The notes beneath the pieces were generated by a model. That model saw only the letters and a list, made by a program, of their open reading frames with translations, did no database searches and was not told where the DNA came from. This document shows positions 53,795 through 61,424 of a DNA stretch of 64,000 nt, piece by piece (position 1 is the first letter of the stretch; the number at the start of each line of letters is the position of its first letter). The position numbers and the translations under genes are program-made. The DNA is from Synergistaceae bacterium (lineage in GTDB: Bacteria; Synergistota; Synergistia; Synergistales; Aminobacteriaceae), in assembly GCA_017448795.1 (NCBI GenBank), contig JAFSKV010000063.1:1-64000 (forward strand). The letters are read 5' to 3'.

Positions 53795-54265
53795 GTGTGG
53801 CCTACCTACCTTCAGTTCCGATGCCTCTCCAACGACGGCAGCGACACTATCCCCGCATTAAGATGGAAACGCGGAAATCTTTACGGCCTTTCCCTCAACG
53901 GCGAGTCAGGACACGACAAGGAATATCTCTACGTCCACCTTCAGAAACGCGCAATGACTTTCCCTCCCGGTCTCGAAAAAGAAGACAGCTTCATGATAAA
54001 TCCTAACGAATTTGTGAGAGACCACGAGCTTACCCAAGAAGAAATCACCTCATTCATCACGCCAAATCCAGAATACGAACGCGCCATGAGAGTCAAATAC
54101 AGCTGGGGCATCAGGAAGACTCCGCTCCAATGGTTAAGATCATTCTTTGCGAGCGATTTTGCGTATAAGCGTCTCAGGCTCAAGGGGCTGATGAACAAAA
54201 TCTTTGGCAGGAAACTCGCCAGCATGTGGGAGGAAAAAGGCGTAAGACCTACATACCTAGCATGA
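53795..54265 (+). CDS. Phase-variable DUF6625-like glycosyltransferase 1, C-terminal part
   Basis: The frame that follows the G11 tract, with no Shine-Dalgarno of its own, so it is translated only if the tract shifts. It holds LRWKRGNLYGLSLNGESGHDKEYLYVHLQKR, matching the C-terminal half of glycosyltransferase 2, and ends in a basic amphipathic tail (LQWLRSFFASDFAYKRLR) that could bind the membrane. Confidence 0.7.
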   Translation: MWPTYLQFRCLSNDGSDTIPALRWKRGNLYGLSLNGESGHDKEYLYVHLQKRAMTFPPGLEKEDSFMINPNEFVRDHELTQEEITSFITPNPEYERAMRVKYSWGIRKTPLQWLRSFFASDFAYKRLRLKGLMNKIFGRKLASMWEEKGVRPTYLA

Positions 54266-54277
54266 AAACTCGGCGGG

Positions 54278-54288
54278 TGATATATAAT
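54278..54288 (+). promoter_or_regulatory. Extended -10 promoter of glycosyltransferase 2
   Basis: TGATATATAAT lies 34 bp before the GTG at 54323. The same 13-bp string GTGATATATAATT recurs before gpx (55372-55384). Confidence 0.55.
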
Positions 54289-54322
54289 TAATGGCATCCA
54301 TAAGCTAAGGAGGCTGTGAGAA

Positions 54323-55075
54323 GTGAGGAAGCATTCCGCCGCCATCATCCAGCATTACTACGGGAAGCTGCCCAACTATTTCCCCTTGTGGCTGAAATCA
54401 GCAGGCTGTAACCCCCAGTTCGACTTCATGATCTTCACCGACTGCGATTTTTCCGGCTACAAAGTCCCCGGCAACGTCCACGTAATTCACATGACGTTCG
54501 ACGAGCTGAGGGCAAGAATAGCGCAGCACCTTGATTTCCCGTTCGTCTGTGACACCGCCTACAAGGCCTGCGACTATCGGCCAATGTACGGGCTGATATT
54601 CGAGGATTACCTTGCGGATTATGAGTTCTGGGGGACGTGCGACCCTGACGAAATCTGGGGGGACATGGGCAGGTTCATCACGCCTGAAATTCTGGACAAC
54701 TACAGCAGAATATACAGGCTTGGGCATCTTCAGCTTTTCCGCAACACTGAGGATGTGAGGACGTTTGCGCTTCATGAGCTGCCAAGCTGCCCGTTCTCGT
54801 ACAAGGACATATTCAGGACGAAGGCTCATATTGCCTACGAAGAAAAGGCACTTGCCGCAGAATTATTCAGTAGATTTACTCTTGCGGGGGGGGGGGGCAG
54901 TACTGGTCGCCTGACTACGCTGATGTGCACCCTTACTTCAAGCAGTTCCTTGTGTCAGGCCACACAGTCCCGGCTTTCAGGTGGGAGAACGGCAGGATCT
55001 TCGGCTTGTCTCTTGACGGCAAAACCGGGAATGACACGGAATATCTGTATGTCCATCTCCAGAAGCGAGCCATGA
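54323..55075 (+). CDS. Phase-variable DUF6625-like glycosyltransferase 2, N-terminal part (OFF as sequenced)
   Basis: GTG start with AGGAGG 10 bp upstream. Residues 1-190 are a close paralogue of glycosyltransferase 1: QHYYGKLPNYFPLWLKSAG, FMIFTDCDFSG, CDPDEIWGDMGRFI and FSRFTLAGGGG. After the G12 tract (54886-54897) the frame reads a Ser/Thr-rich nonsense tail to 55075. With G13 or G10 the protein would continue to 55341 (about 340 residues). It probably acts on surface glycan. Confidence 0.8.
   Translation: MRKHSAAIIQHYYGKLPNYFPLWLKSAGCNPQFDFMIFTDCDFSGYKVPGNVHVIHMTFDELRARIAQHLDFPFVCDTAYKACDYRPMYGLIFEDYLADYEFWGTCDPDEIWGDMGRFITPEILDNYSRIYRLGHLQLFRNTEDVRTFALHELPSCPFSYKDIFRTKAHIAYEEKALAAELFSRFTLAGGGGSTGRLTTLMCTLTSSSSLCQATQSRLSGGRTAGSSACLLTAKPGMTRNICMSISRSEP
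54886..54897 (+). repeat. Poly-G tract (G12) inside glycosyltransferase 2
   Basis: Twelve consecutive G residues at the same position in the protein as the G11 tract of the upstream paralogue. G13 or G10 restores the frame to QYWSPDYADVHPYFKQF and on. Confidence 0.9.
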
Positions 55076-55341
55076 ATTTCACACCGGGACTTGAGGATGA
55101 AGACAGCTTCATGATTGTACCCAATGAGTTCGTGAAGGATCATGAGCTGACGGAAGACGAAGCAAAATCCCTCATGACACCAGACGCTGAATATGAGCGC
55201 GCGATGAGAAGGAAAATCAGCAGAAGCAGCAGGGGATTTTTCGGAGCAGTGAAGGCCTTTCTAGAAACGGACAGCGTAGAAAAAAGGATGGTCATTTACC
55301 GCCTCATGTGCCGCCTTCTCGGGAAGAAATCCTACATATGA
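54925..55341 (+). CDS. Phase-variable DUF6625-like glycosyltransferase 2, C-terminal part
   Basis: The frame following the G12 tract, without its own ribosome site. FRWENGRIFGLSLDGKTGNDTEYLYVHLQKRAM matches the C-terminal half of glycosyltransferase 1, showing the two genes are full-length tandem paralogues. A basic C-terminal tail follows. Confidence 0.7.
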   Translation: MHPYFKQFLVSGHTVPAFRWENGRIFGLSLDGKTGNDTEYLYVHLQKRAMNFTPGLEDEDSFMIVPNEFVKDHELTEDEAKSLMTPDAEYERAMRRKISRSSRGFFGAVKAFLETDSVEKRMVIYRLMCRLLGKKSYI

Positions 55342-55372
55342 GGGAAGAAATTTCCCCCGCAACAGCCTGCAG

Positions 55373-55383
55373 TGATATATAAT
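55373..55383 (+). promoter_or_regulatory. Extended -10 promoter of gpx-trxA
   Basis: TGATATATAAT lies 41 bp before the gpx ATG, with the same flanks as the glycosyltransferase 2 promoter. Confidence 0.55.
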
Positions 55384-55424
55384 TGGCGCATACAATCCCA
55401 ACAATCACAACGGAGGCACAAAGT

Positions 55425-55970
55425 ATGAGCAGCATATACGACTATTCCGTGTTCACCCCCAAGGGCGGCGAGGTCAAACTCTCCGCGTTCAAGGGCAAAG
55501 TTCTTCTCATCGTCAACACAGCAACAGGCTGCGGCTTCACACCCCAGTACGAGCAGCTCGAAGCCATGCACAAGAAGTACCACGCCAAAGGCCTCGAAAT
55601 CATCGACATCCCCTGTAACCAGTTCGGCGGCCAGGCTCCCGGCACAGACCAGGAAATTCACGAGTTCTGCGCGCTCCACTTCAACACCGAGTACGACCAG
55701 TTCAGGAAGTCGGACGTCAACGGCCCGGAAGAACTCCCCCTCTACACGTACCTGAAGAGCCGGAAGGGGTTTGAGGGTTTCGGACAGCACAAGCTGACCC
55801 CGGTTCTTGAGGACATGCTCGGCAAGGCTGATCCAGATTACGCCAAGAAACCCGACATCAAGTGGAACTTCACGAAATTCATTGTCGACCGCAACGGGAA
55901 CGTCGTCAAACGCTTTGAGCCTACTGCTGACATGGCCGAAGTTGAAGCGTTCGTGGCATCATTGCTGTAA
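55425..55970 (+). CDS. Glutathione peroxidase family protein
   Basis: A 181-residue thiol peroxidase. The peroxidatic Cys is C36 (NTATGCGFT), with Q70 (CNQFGGQAPG) and a Trp-Asn pair in KWNFTKFIVDRNG, giving the Cys-Gln-Trp-Asn site. Cys rather than selenocysteine and the neighbouring thioredoxin suggest a thioredoxin-dependent peroxidase. ATG 55425 has CGGAGG upstream. trxA follows after 14 bp. Confidence 0.93.
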   Translation: MSSIYDYSVFTPKGGEVKLSAFKGKVLLIVNTATGCGFTPQYEQLEAMHKKYHAKGLEIIDIPCNQFGGQAPGTDQEIHEFCALHFNTEYDQFRKSDVNGPEELPLYTYLKSRKGFEGFGQHKLTPVLEDMLGKADPDYAKKPDIKWNFTKFIVDRNGNVVKRFEPTADMAEVEAFVASLL

Positions 55971-55984
55971 CAGGAGGGGTAACA

Positions 55985-56299
55985 ATGGCAGTCAACATTA
56001 TCACAGGCGATGACGCAAGCGCACTTGAGGCGGCAAAGGTGGCACTGCTGGACGTTTCAGCGACATGGTGCGGGCCGTGCAAGATGATAGCTCCTGTTGT
56101 CGAAGAGCTGTCGGAAGAGTTTGCAGGACGGGTTGAGTTCTTCAACGCTGACGCTGAGGAGAATCCCGGGCTGGCAAAGAAGCTCCGTGTCATGAGCATA
56201 CCCAACCTCGTTATCATGAAGGAAGGCAAGGTTGCTGCGAGGCAGGTCGGCTTCCAGAGTGCGGAGGAACTCAGGGCATGGCTTGAGGCGAATATCTAG
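55985..56299 (+). CDS. trxA: Thioredoxin
   Basis: A 104-residue classical thioredoxin with WCGPC (C29, C32) and the cis-Pro strand MSIPNLVIMKEGK. Probably the reductant of the peroxidase encoded just upstream. AGGAGGGG precedes the ATG. Confidence 0.93.
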   Translation: MAVNIITGDDASALEAAKVALLDVSATWCGPCKMIAPVVEELSEEFAGRVEFFNADAEENPGLAKKLRVMSIPNLVIMKEGKVAARQVGFQSAEELRAWLEANI

Positions 56300-56307
56300 G
56301 CGGTGAA

Positions 56308-56345
56308 GAGTCCCTCTCACATTTCGGCGTGGGAGGGAGGCTCTC
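56308..56345. terminator. Hairpin between convergent trxA and peptidase genes
   Basis: A stem of GAG, CCCTC and CAC with GTG, GAGGG and CTC, with small mismatches, lies between the convergent stops. No long T-run follows, so termination is inferred. Confidence 0.5.
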
Positions 56346-56351
56346 TGCATC

Positions 56352-57068
56352 TTATTTCTTCAACAGCGGGAATCTCTCCTGCTCACCCTCAAGCATCCTC
56401 CGCGCAGTCTCAAGAGTATTCATCCATTCAGCGAACACAAGATACTCTTCCGGCTCATGCTCACGGTAATACCCCACGCTGAGATTCACCCCGCAGATTT
56501 CCCCGCATAAGTGGACTATGTCGGTCGATGAGCCTTTCCCCGCGTCATGATACCCGGTCGATGACTCTATGAAGTCCGTGAAGTTTTTGCTGACGGGGAT
56601 ATTGTAGGTCTTGTAGTCGCCGGCGTGCCTCCTGTCAAACTCTATCATGTAGCTGTGGCCGTTAATCTCCCTGAACAAATCCTTGTGAACGTCCCTAATA
56701 TCCTGCGCGCCTAGCGAGCCGACTTCCTCATCGTTCGTAACAAGCAGTGAATGCCCCGACTCACGTAACAGCCACAAAATAGCGCAGCCTGCCCGGTCAT
56801 CAGCCCTTATCCCGTAATCAGGACTCCCGCTCTTGTAGGTATCACCGTCAAGAATCATCTCATGTTTTCCCGGAACTTTGAACACAGTATCAGCATGTGC
56901 CACAAGAAGGACTCTGTCCCTGCGTTTTCCTGGGACATAGACAGCGTCGGGAACGTCATAATGCATGTAGTAACGCGCGCCCTCCAGCTTGATGAACTTG
57001 TCGAAAACCTCATCAGGGTAACCAAGCTCGCAATTCATGAACATTTCAAGCGCTTCTCTGTCTGTCAA
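56352..57068 (-). CDS. M20/M28-type zinc peptidase-like protein
   Basis: A 238-residue protein with the co-catalytic zinc motifs of the M20/M28 clan: AHADTVF (about 57-63), an IRADDRAGCAI block with the bridging Asp, DEEVGSLGA with the catalytic Glu, and EFDRRHAGDY. A C-terminal His-bearing segment (GYYREHEPEEY) may provide the last ligand. It is shorter than M20 enzymes, lacking a dimerisation domain. TTG start with GGAGG upstream. Last gene of the ankyrin cluster. Confidence 0.8.
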   Translation of the reverse strand: MTDREALEMFMNCELGYPDEVFDKFIKLEGARYYMHYDVPDAVYVPGKRRDRVLLVAHADTVFKVPGKHEMILDGDTYKSGSPDYGIRADDRAGCAILWLLRESGHSLLVTNDEEVGSLGAQDIRDVHKDLFREINGHSYMIEFDRRHAGDYKTYNIPVSKNFTDFIESSTGYHDAGKGSSTDIVHLCGEICGVNLSVGYYREHEPEEYLVFAEWMNTLETARRMLEGEQERFPLLKK

Positions 57069-57084
57069 AACAATCTTCCTCCTG

Positions 57085-57927
57085 TTACTGTAGTAATGAA
57101 ATCACGCGCTCTTTTTCCCGCGTCATGTTCTGCCGGAGAATGTCGATTGCCCTCGTGCCTTTTGCGTCGAACGTTGCGTTGATGTTAGCTCCGTGTTTTA
57201 CGAGGCACTCTATCATTTCCCCGGCGTAACCGCATCTGCTCATGGCCGCGTATATCAGGGGGGTAAATCTGTTGTCGTGGTTCTTGCGTTTGTTGACATC
57301 AGCACCGGCATCAAGGAGGAATTTCACAGCATCAAGGTTGCGGTCGTTCCTGTTTCTGCCTGCTGACCTTATGCACGACATTAACAGTGTCATTCCCTCG
57401 TCATCATAGTCATCAATGCCCCTGCTGTCCGGGAAAAGTGCCTTCAACAGCGCGAGTTCTTCAGCGTTCATGCTCCGGGCGCAAAGAATCCCGGCGCAAA
57501 GCCTGCGTGTGTAGGGATGACTCGCCGCGTAATTCCTGACGATATAGCCCGCGGTTCTGGAAGCGTAAATGCCGCTGTAGACATTCTCACCGATGACGGG
57601 AATATTCTCCGGCCTTATGATGGGGGTATATGTGAGGTCTTCTTCCGGATTCCACTTTGAGTCCAAGTCCCAGTCATCACGCCACTCATCAAGCCCCGCG
57701 CCCGCGTCAACAATCATCTTCACGGCCTCAAATCTCGCCTTGCTTTCGTCCCAATTGAAGCCGTCAACGCACACTTCAAGGGGGGTAAATTCCTCGTCCG
57801 ACGTGTTGAGGAGGTAACTATGGCCGCGCAAAATGAGGCCCAGTTCCCGCAAAGTATCAATGACTATTTCACCCTCGCACAGGCTGTAGAGTCGGCTTCC
57901 TGCGTCGCCGCTGTCCTTCACGCTCAT
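57085..57927 (-). CDS. Ankyrin-repeat protein
   Basis: A 280-residue cytoplasmic protein. Clear ankyrin repeats occur in the C-terminal half (DEGMTLLMSCIRSAGRN, AVKFLLDAGADVNKRKN, RFTPLIYAAMSRCGYAGEMIECLVKHGANIN) and weaker ones at the start (FTPLEVCVDG, AVKMIVDAGAGLD). A non-repeat insert of about 80 residues separates them. The repeat near 205-270 is very close to the C-terminus of the upstream gene, so the two are paralogues. ATGA overlap with that gene. Confidence 0.82.
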   Translation of the reverse strand: MSVKDSGDAGSRLYSLCEGEIVIDTLRELGLILRGHSYLLNTSDEEFTPLEVCVDGFNWDESKARFEAVKMIVDAGAGLDEWRDDWDLDSKWNPEEDLTYTPIIRPENIPVIGENVYSGIYASRTAGYIVRNYAASHPYTRRLCAGILCARSMNAEELALLKALFPDSRGIDDYDDEGMTLLMSCIRSAGRNRNDRNLDAVKFLLDAGADVNKRKNHDNRFTPLIYAAMSRCGYAGEMIECLVKHGANINATFDAKGTRAIDILRQNMTREKERVISLLQ

Positions 57928-59219
57928 TCCTCCTGTTGCTGTAATAGAGATCTCACGCGTTCCTTTGACGGGTTGGAGCGAATCTTGAGGAAGTTCACAG
58001 CCTTCCAGCCGTTCTTGATGGCAACTTGGGTGTCAGCTCCGTGTTCTACCAGGTACTCGATGATGTCCCCCGCGTATTCACATCTGCACATGGCCGCGAA
58101 CATCAGGACGGTGAATCTGTTCTCGTTGTTCCTTCTTGCGTTGACATCCGCGCCCGACTCGACGAGGAACTTCACGGCCTCAAAATTTCTGTCATCCTCC
58201 CTGCTTTTTGCACCGACTACACAGCGCATAAGGGGAGTCATTCCGTCAGGGCCGGGAGAATTTATGTCCGCCCCGCGGCTCACAGCCAGTTTCAGGACTT
58301 CAAGCCGGGCTTCGTTGAACGTTCCCAGGCACAAGTCATCAATGAAGCTCATTCCTTCAGCGTCCCGGATATTGGGGTCAGCTCCGTGTTCGAGAAGATA
58401 GGAGGCAATCTCCGGGCTGAACCTGTCATCCCGGTCACTGAGCGTGTACATTAACGCCGTCTTCCCCTCGCCGTCATCTGACACAGCGTTGACGTTCACG
58501 CCGAACTCCTCAACCAGCCTCCTTGTTCCGCCCCAGTCGTCATAATTCAGGGGAAGCCCGCCCTCATTCACGGCCTCAATCACGCAGTTCATCAGAGGAG
58601 TCATTCCGTTGTCATCGTACCTGTCTAGGGGATTCACGCGTTCTTGTGTGTACAGTCCGTGCTTGGCGAATATTTCTGCGAGCTTCGGGTCTTTGCTGAC
58701 GAAATCAGCGCATGTTTCCCCGCGGCTGTTGGGTATGTCAGGGTCTGCACAGTGGAACAAAAGCAGGTCTATTGCCTCGTAGTAGGAGACAAACGCGCCT
58801 TTTGCCTGTTTGCGCACCATCCCAAGTAGCAGAGTCTCGCCGCCGATAATCATATCCGGGTCCGCTCCGTGTTCCAGAAGTATCTCCATGCCGTCAATGT
58901 TGCCGCTGTCCAGCGCGCTTGTCATCGCTGTAAGGCCGTCTTCTGTCTGGAAGTCCACGTTGATTCCAGGCTTTGAGTCCAAGAGTTCTTCGAGGCTGTC
59001 GTTGTCCTCAACGTATGCATAAACCATCACACGCAGCTCATCTTCTGACAAATCAGACTCGCCCTCGATGTACCTGACGACTTCCCGGCAAAAATCCCAG
59101 TCGCAATGAAACTCGCAGTAATCGCTGACGGCCTCAGCTCCGCATATTCCCTCAAGGAAGCTGTAGTATTTCGCCTCAAGTGCCGACAATTCTTCATCTG
59201 CAAGGCTGTCCAAGTCCAT
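57924..59219 (-). CDS. Ankyrin-repeat protein
   Basis: A 431-residue protein. An N-terminal helical domain (about 1-85, with EVVRYIEGESDLSEDELRVMVYAYVED) is also found in the broken gene upstream. At least eight ankyrin repeats follow with the HGADPxxxxxxGxT signature, for example SYLLEHGADPNIRDAEG and KFLVESGADVNARRN. ATG 59219 is chosen because AAGGAG lies 8 bp upstream. Such proteins bind partners; no enzymatic domain is present. Confidence 0.85.
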   Translation of the reverse strand: MDLDSLADEELSALEAKYYSFLEGICGAEAVSDYCEFHCDWDFCREVVRYIEGESDLSEDELRVMVYAYVEDNDSLEELLDSKPGINVDFQTEDGLTAMTSALDSGNIDGMEILLEHGADPDMIIGGETLLLGMVRKQAKGAFVSYYEAIDLLLFHCADPDIPNSRGETCADFVSKDPKLAEIFAKHGLYTQERVNPLDRYDDNGMTPLMNCVIEAVNEGGLPLNYDDWGGTRRLVEEFGVNVNAVSDDGEGKTALMYTLSDRDDRFSPEIASYLLEHGADPNIRDAEGMSFIDDLCLGTFNEARLEVLKLAVSRGADINSPGPDGMTPLMRCVVGAKSREDDRNFEAVKFLVESGADVNARRNNENRFTVLMFAAMCRCEYAGDIIEYLVEHGADTQVAIKNGWKAVNFLKIRSNPSKERVRSLLQQQEE

Positions 59220-59224
59220 ATCAC

Positions 59225-60085
59225 TCACTCCTTCGCTCCGTGCGCAGCAAGATATTCCGTCATTTCGTCCCCGTAATCACAATCCGGCCTTATGTCGCAC
59301 ATCAGCGGGGTAATTCCGCGTCCGTCCTTCATGTTCACGTCAGCACCAGACTCAACAAGGAACTTCAACGCCTCAAGGTTGCAGTCCTCATTGTCGAAAC
59401 CCGCCGACTCTATGCATGACGTGAGGGGAGTCCGGCCTTCAGCGTTCAGGCTGTTGACCTCCGCGCCATGAGCAACGAGCATCTTCATGAGCCGCAAATC
59501 AACACTGGAGATGCTGAATAGGTCGCCCCCGCACACACAGGCCATGCAGCTGTCGCCTCGGCTGTCCTTGATGTTGGGTCAGCTCCGTGTTCAAGGAGAA
59601 GACGCACAAATTCATACTCGGTTTCGTCCGGGGTCCAGGCAGGCGGAAAGCACTGATACAGTCTCATAAAGCACAGTCCCGCCCCGTGAGTCCTCAGTGT
59701 TGGGGTTCGCGCCGTGTTCAAGAAGCAGCCTCATTCCCTCAAGGTTGTACCTGTAGGATGATATTTCGAGGGCTGACTCGCGGTCTGAGTTCTTAGCGTC
59801 AACGTTGATTCCTGGATTGGCCGCAAAAAGTCCCGCAAGCCTCTCATTGTTCCCAGTGTAAACGCAGAGCATCATAGCCAGCTCATCAAATGACAGCGCA
59901 GACTTTCCGCGAAGATACCGGGAAACCTCGGCTGAGATTCCCCGCTGTTTCCAGAAAAACACATGCCCTCCTTTTGTCGTCTCAAGCGTGAAGGGACGCT
60001 TCTCCTTTATGCACGGCAGTAGTTCATTCTTGTAGAAATTCTCGCTGCTGAAAAGTTCTATTAATTGCTCGCGGTAATCATTCAT
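59225..60085 (-). pseudogene. Ankyrin-repeat protein gene broken by two frameshifts
   Basis: Three overlapping minus-strand frames make one ankyrin protein. 60085-59680 holds the N-terminal helical domain and first repeats (ending near ETVSVLS). A middle frame holds TPDETEYEFVRLLLEHGADP. A third frame from about 59590 holds NIKDSRGDSCMACVCGG and repeats to the stop at 59225. Breaks lie near 59635 and near 59577, where one C is missing from a CCC run. Neither is a long repeat, so decay or assembly error is more likely than phase variation. Confidence 0.75.
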
Positions 60086-60284
60086 CTTCTTTTGCCCCCG
60101 TAACGAAATCTCCCGGCGAAAACATCATTGACAGCCTCGCCATCTCCTCATCGCTGAGGGTGAAATCACCGGCTTCATCATCTTGCGGGGCTTTTGTGTC
60201 AGTGATGAAGTCTTCCGGCGTGAACATGCTCCGAATTTCCTCGCGTGTCGTGCGCTTGAAGCGTGGCTTTCTCTCGTCCGTCAT
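60078..60284 (-). CDS. Small acidic protein with duplicated MF(T/S)PxDF motif
   Basis: A 68-residue protein, ATG 60284 with AAGGAG 10 bp upstream. It contains the same short motif twice, MFTPEDFITDTK and MFSPGDFVTGAK, 31 residues apart, in an acidic context. No signal peptide. It is the first gene of the ankyrin cluster and overlaps the broken ankyrin gene by 8 bp. Function unknown; a docking or adaptor peptide is possible. Confidence 0.6.
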   Translation of the reverse strand: MTDERKPRFKRTTREEIRSMFTPEDFITDTKAPQDDEAGDFTLSDEEMARLSMMFSPGDFVTGAKEDE

Positions 60285-60380
60285 TGCGGGTTGTCTCCTT
60301 TGTGTTCTGGATTTATGCGCTAATGATACACTATCACCACGAACAAAGAATGTGGGGTGTGTCATGTCATGCAGGGTGGT

Positions 60381-61388
60381 ATGTCGTCAGTGCGGTATGA
60401 GAGGCTTCACAGGCTCATCGCGCTGCTGCAGTCGAGGAAGTCAGTATCACGCGGGGAGCTTGAGGCAGCCGGGCAGTACACGTTCACCAAAAAGAGGAAA
60501 GGCTATGAGCAGAACAGGACGCTGCAGAAAGATTTAGACTTCCTCCGTGATGAGGGGGCTGAAATAGTTTATGACCGCGCAATGAAGAAATATATTCTCA
60601 GGCGTGAAGGCTCTCTGCTGGTGAACATAAAGATTTCGGGCGGTGAAGTGAAGGCTCTCGCCGCAGGTCTGAGGATGGCCGGGCATTTTCTGCCGCACCT
60701 TGAGGAGGACGCGGGGGAATTGTGGGACAAGATAGCCGCCTATATCCCCCAGGACTTGGCACAGGAAGGCGACTCACTCGCAAGGTCAACAGTAATATCA
60801 ATCCCTGCCGCAAAAGTGAAGCCGGAAGTCTTCAGCCTCCTCACCAAAGCGAAGCACAAGCGCAAAGCCGTCAACATACTCTACATTTCGCCTGGCAATG
60901 AGCCCCGTGAGTGGACAGTCTCGCCGTATGACTTCTATTTTCGCGGCAACTCTTTGTACATGGTCTCGTTCAACCACAAACACAGCGCACTTACCACGCA
61001 CAGAATGAGCAGGATAACCCGGGCAAGTTACGCTGATGATGAGTATGTTCCGCCTGAGACCGGGGGCTTCACGGATGATTACGCGCTGACGGCCTGGCAT
61101 GTCTCGCCGGGAAAGGATAAGCATCTTGTGAGGATATTGCTACGCGGGAGGCTGGCTGAAACTGTGAGGGAGGTTGAGTTCCACCCGACGCAGAAACTTG
61201 ACAAGGCCGGGGACGGCGGAGTGATTCTGACGGCTGAAGTCCCGTATCTTGATGAGGCGGCAAGGTGGGTGCTGTCGTGCGCGGGGAATGCCGTTGTGAT
61301 TGAGCCTGACGAACTGCGCGGGATGGTGAGGGATTACGCGGCCATGATTCTTGAGGGTAGCAAAAACGGCCAAGCCCCCGAATCCTGA
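60381..61388 (+). CDS. WYL-domain transcriptional regulator
   Basis: A 335-residue regulator. The N-terminal winged helix starts SVRYERLHRLIALLQSRKSVSRGELEAAG and continues to RTLQKDLDFLRDEGAEIVYD, as in DeoR/YafY-type proteins. The central WYL domain has AVNILYISPGNEPREWTVSPYDFYFRGNSLYMVSFNH, with the usual W-Y-L positions, then a WCX-type C-terminus. WYL domains sense ligands such as nucleotides or ssDNA. It is divergent from the ankyrin cluster and may control it. Start may be 60357, 60369 or 60381. Confidence 0.85.
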   Translation: MSSVRYERLHRLIALLQSRKSVSRGELEAAGQYTFTKKRKGYEQNRTLQKDLDFLRDEGAEIVYDRAMKKYILRREGSLLVNIKISGGEVKALAAGLRMAGHFLPHLEEDAGELWDKIAAYIPQDLAQEGDSLARSTVISIPAAKVKPEVFSLLTKAKHKRKAVNILYISPGNEPREWTVSPYDFYFRGNSLYMVSFNHKHSALTTHRMSRITRASYADDEYVPPETGGFTDDYALTAWHVSPGKDKHLVRILLRGRLAETVREVEFHPTQKLDKAGDGGVILTAEVPYLDEAARWVLSCAGNAVVIEPDELRGMVRDYAAMILEGSKNGQAPES

Positions 61389-61424
61389 GAGCCTGACCGC
61401 CGTTGTTGCCTGTTGTGTTGCTGC

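Noticed and set aside
53757-54897. Programmed ribosomal frameshifting at the poly-G tracts
   Set aside because: The two tracts need different shifts, and no slippery heptamer with downstream pseudoknot or internal SD was seen.
59225-60085. Phase variation in the broken ankyrin gene
   Set aside because: Neither frameshift lies in a long repeat; decay or assembly error fits better.
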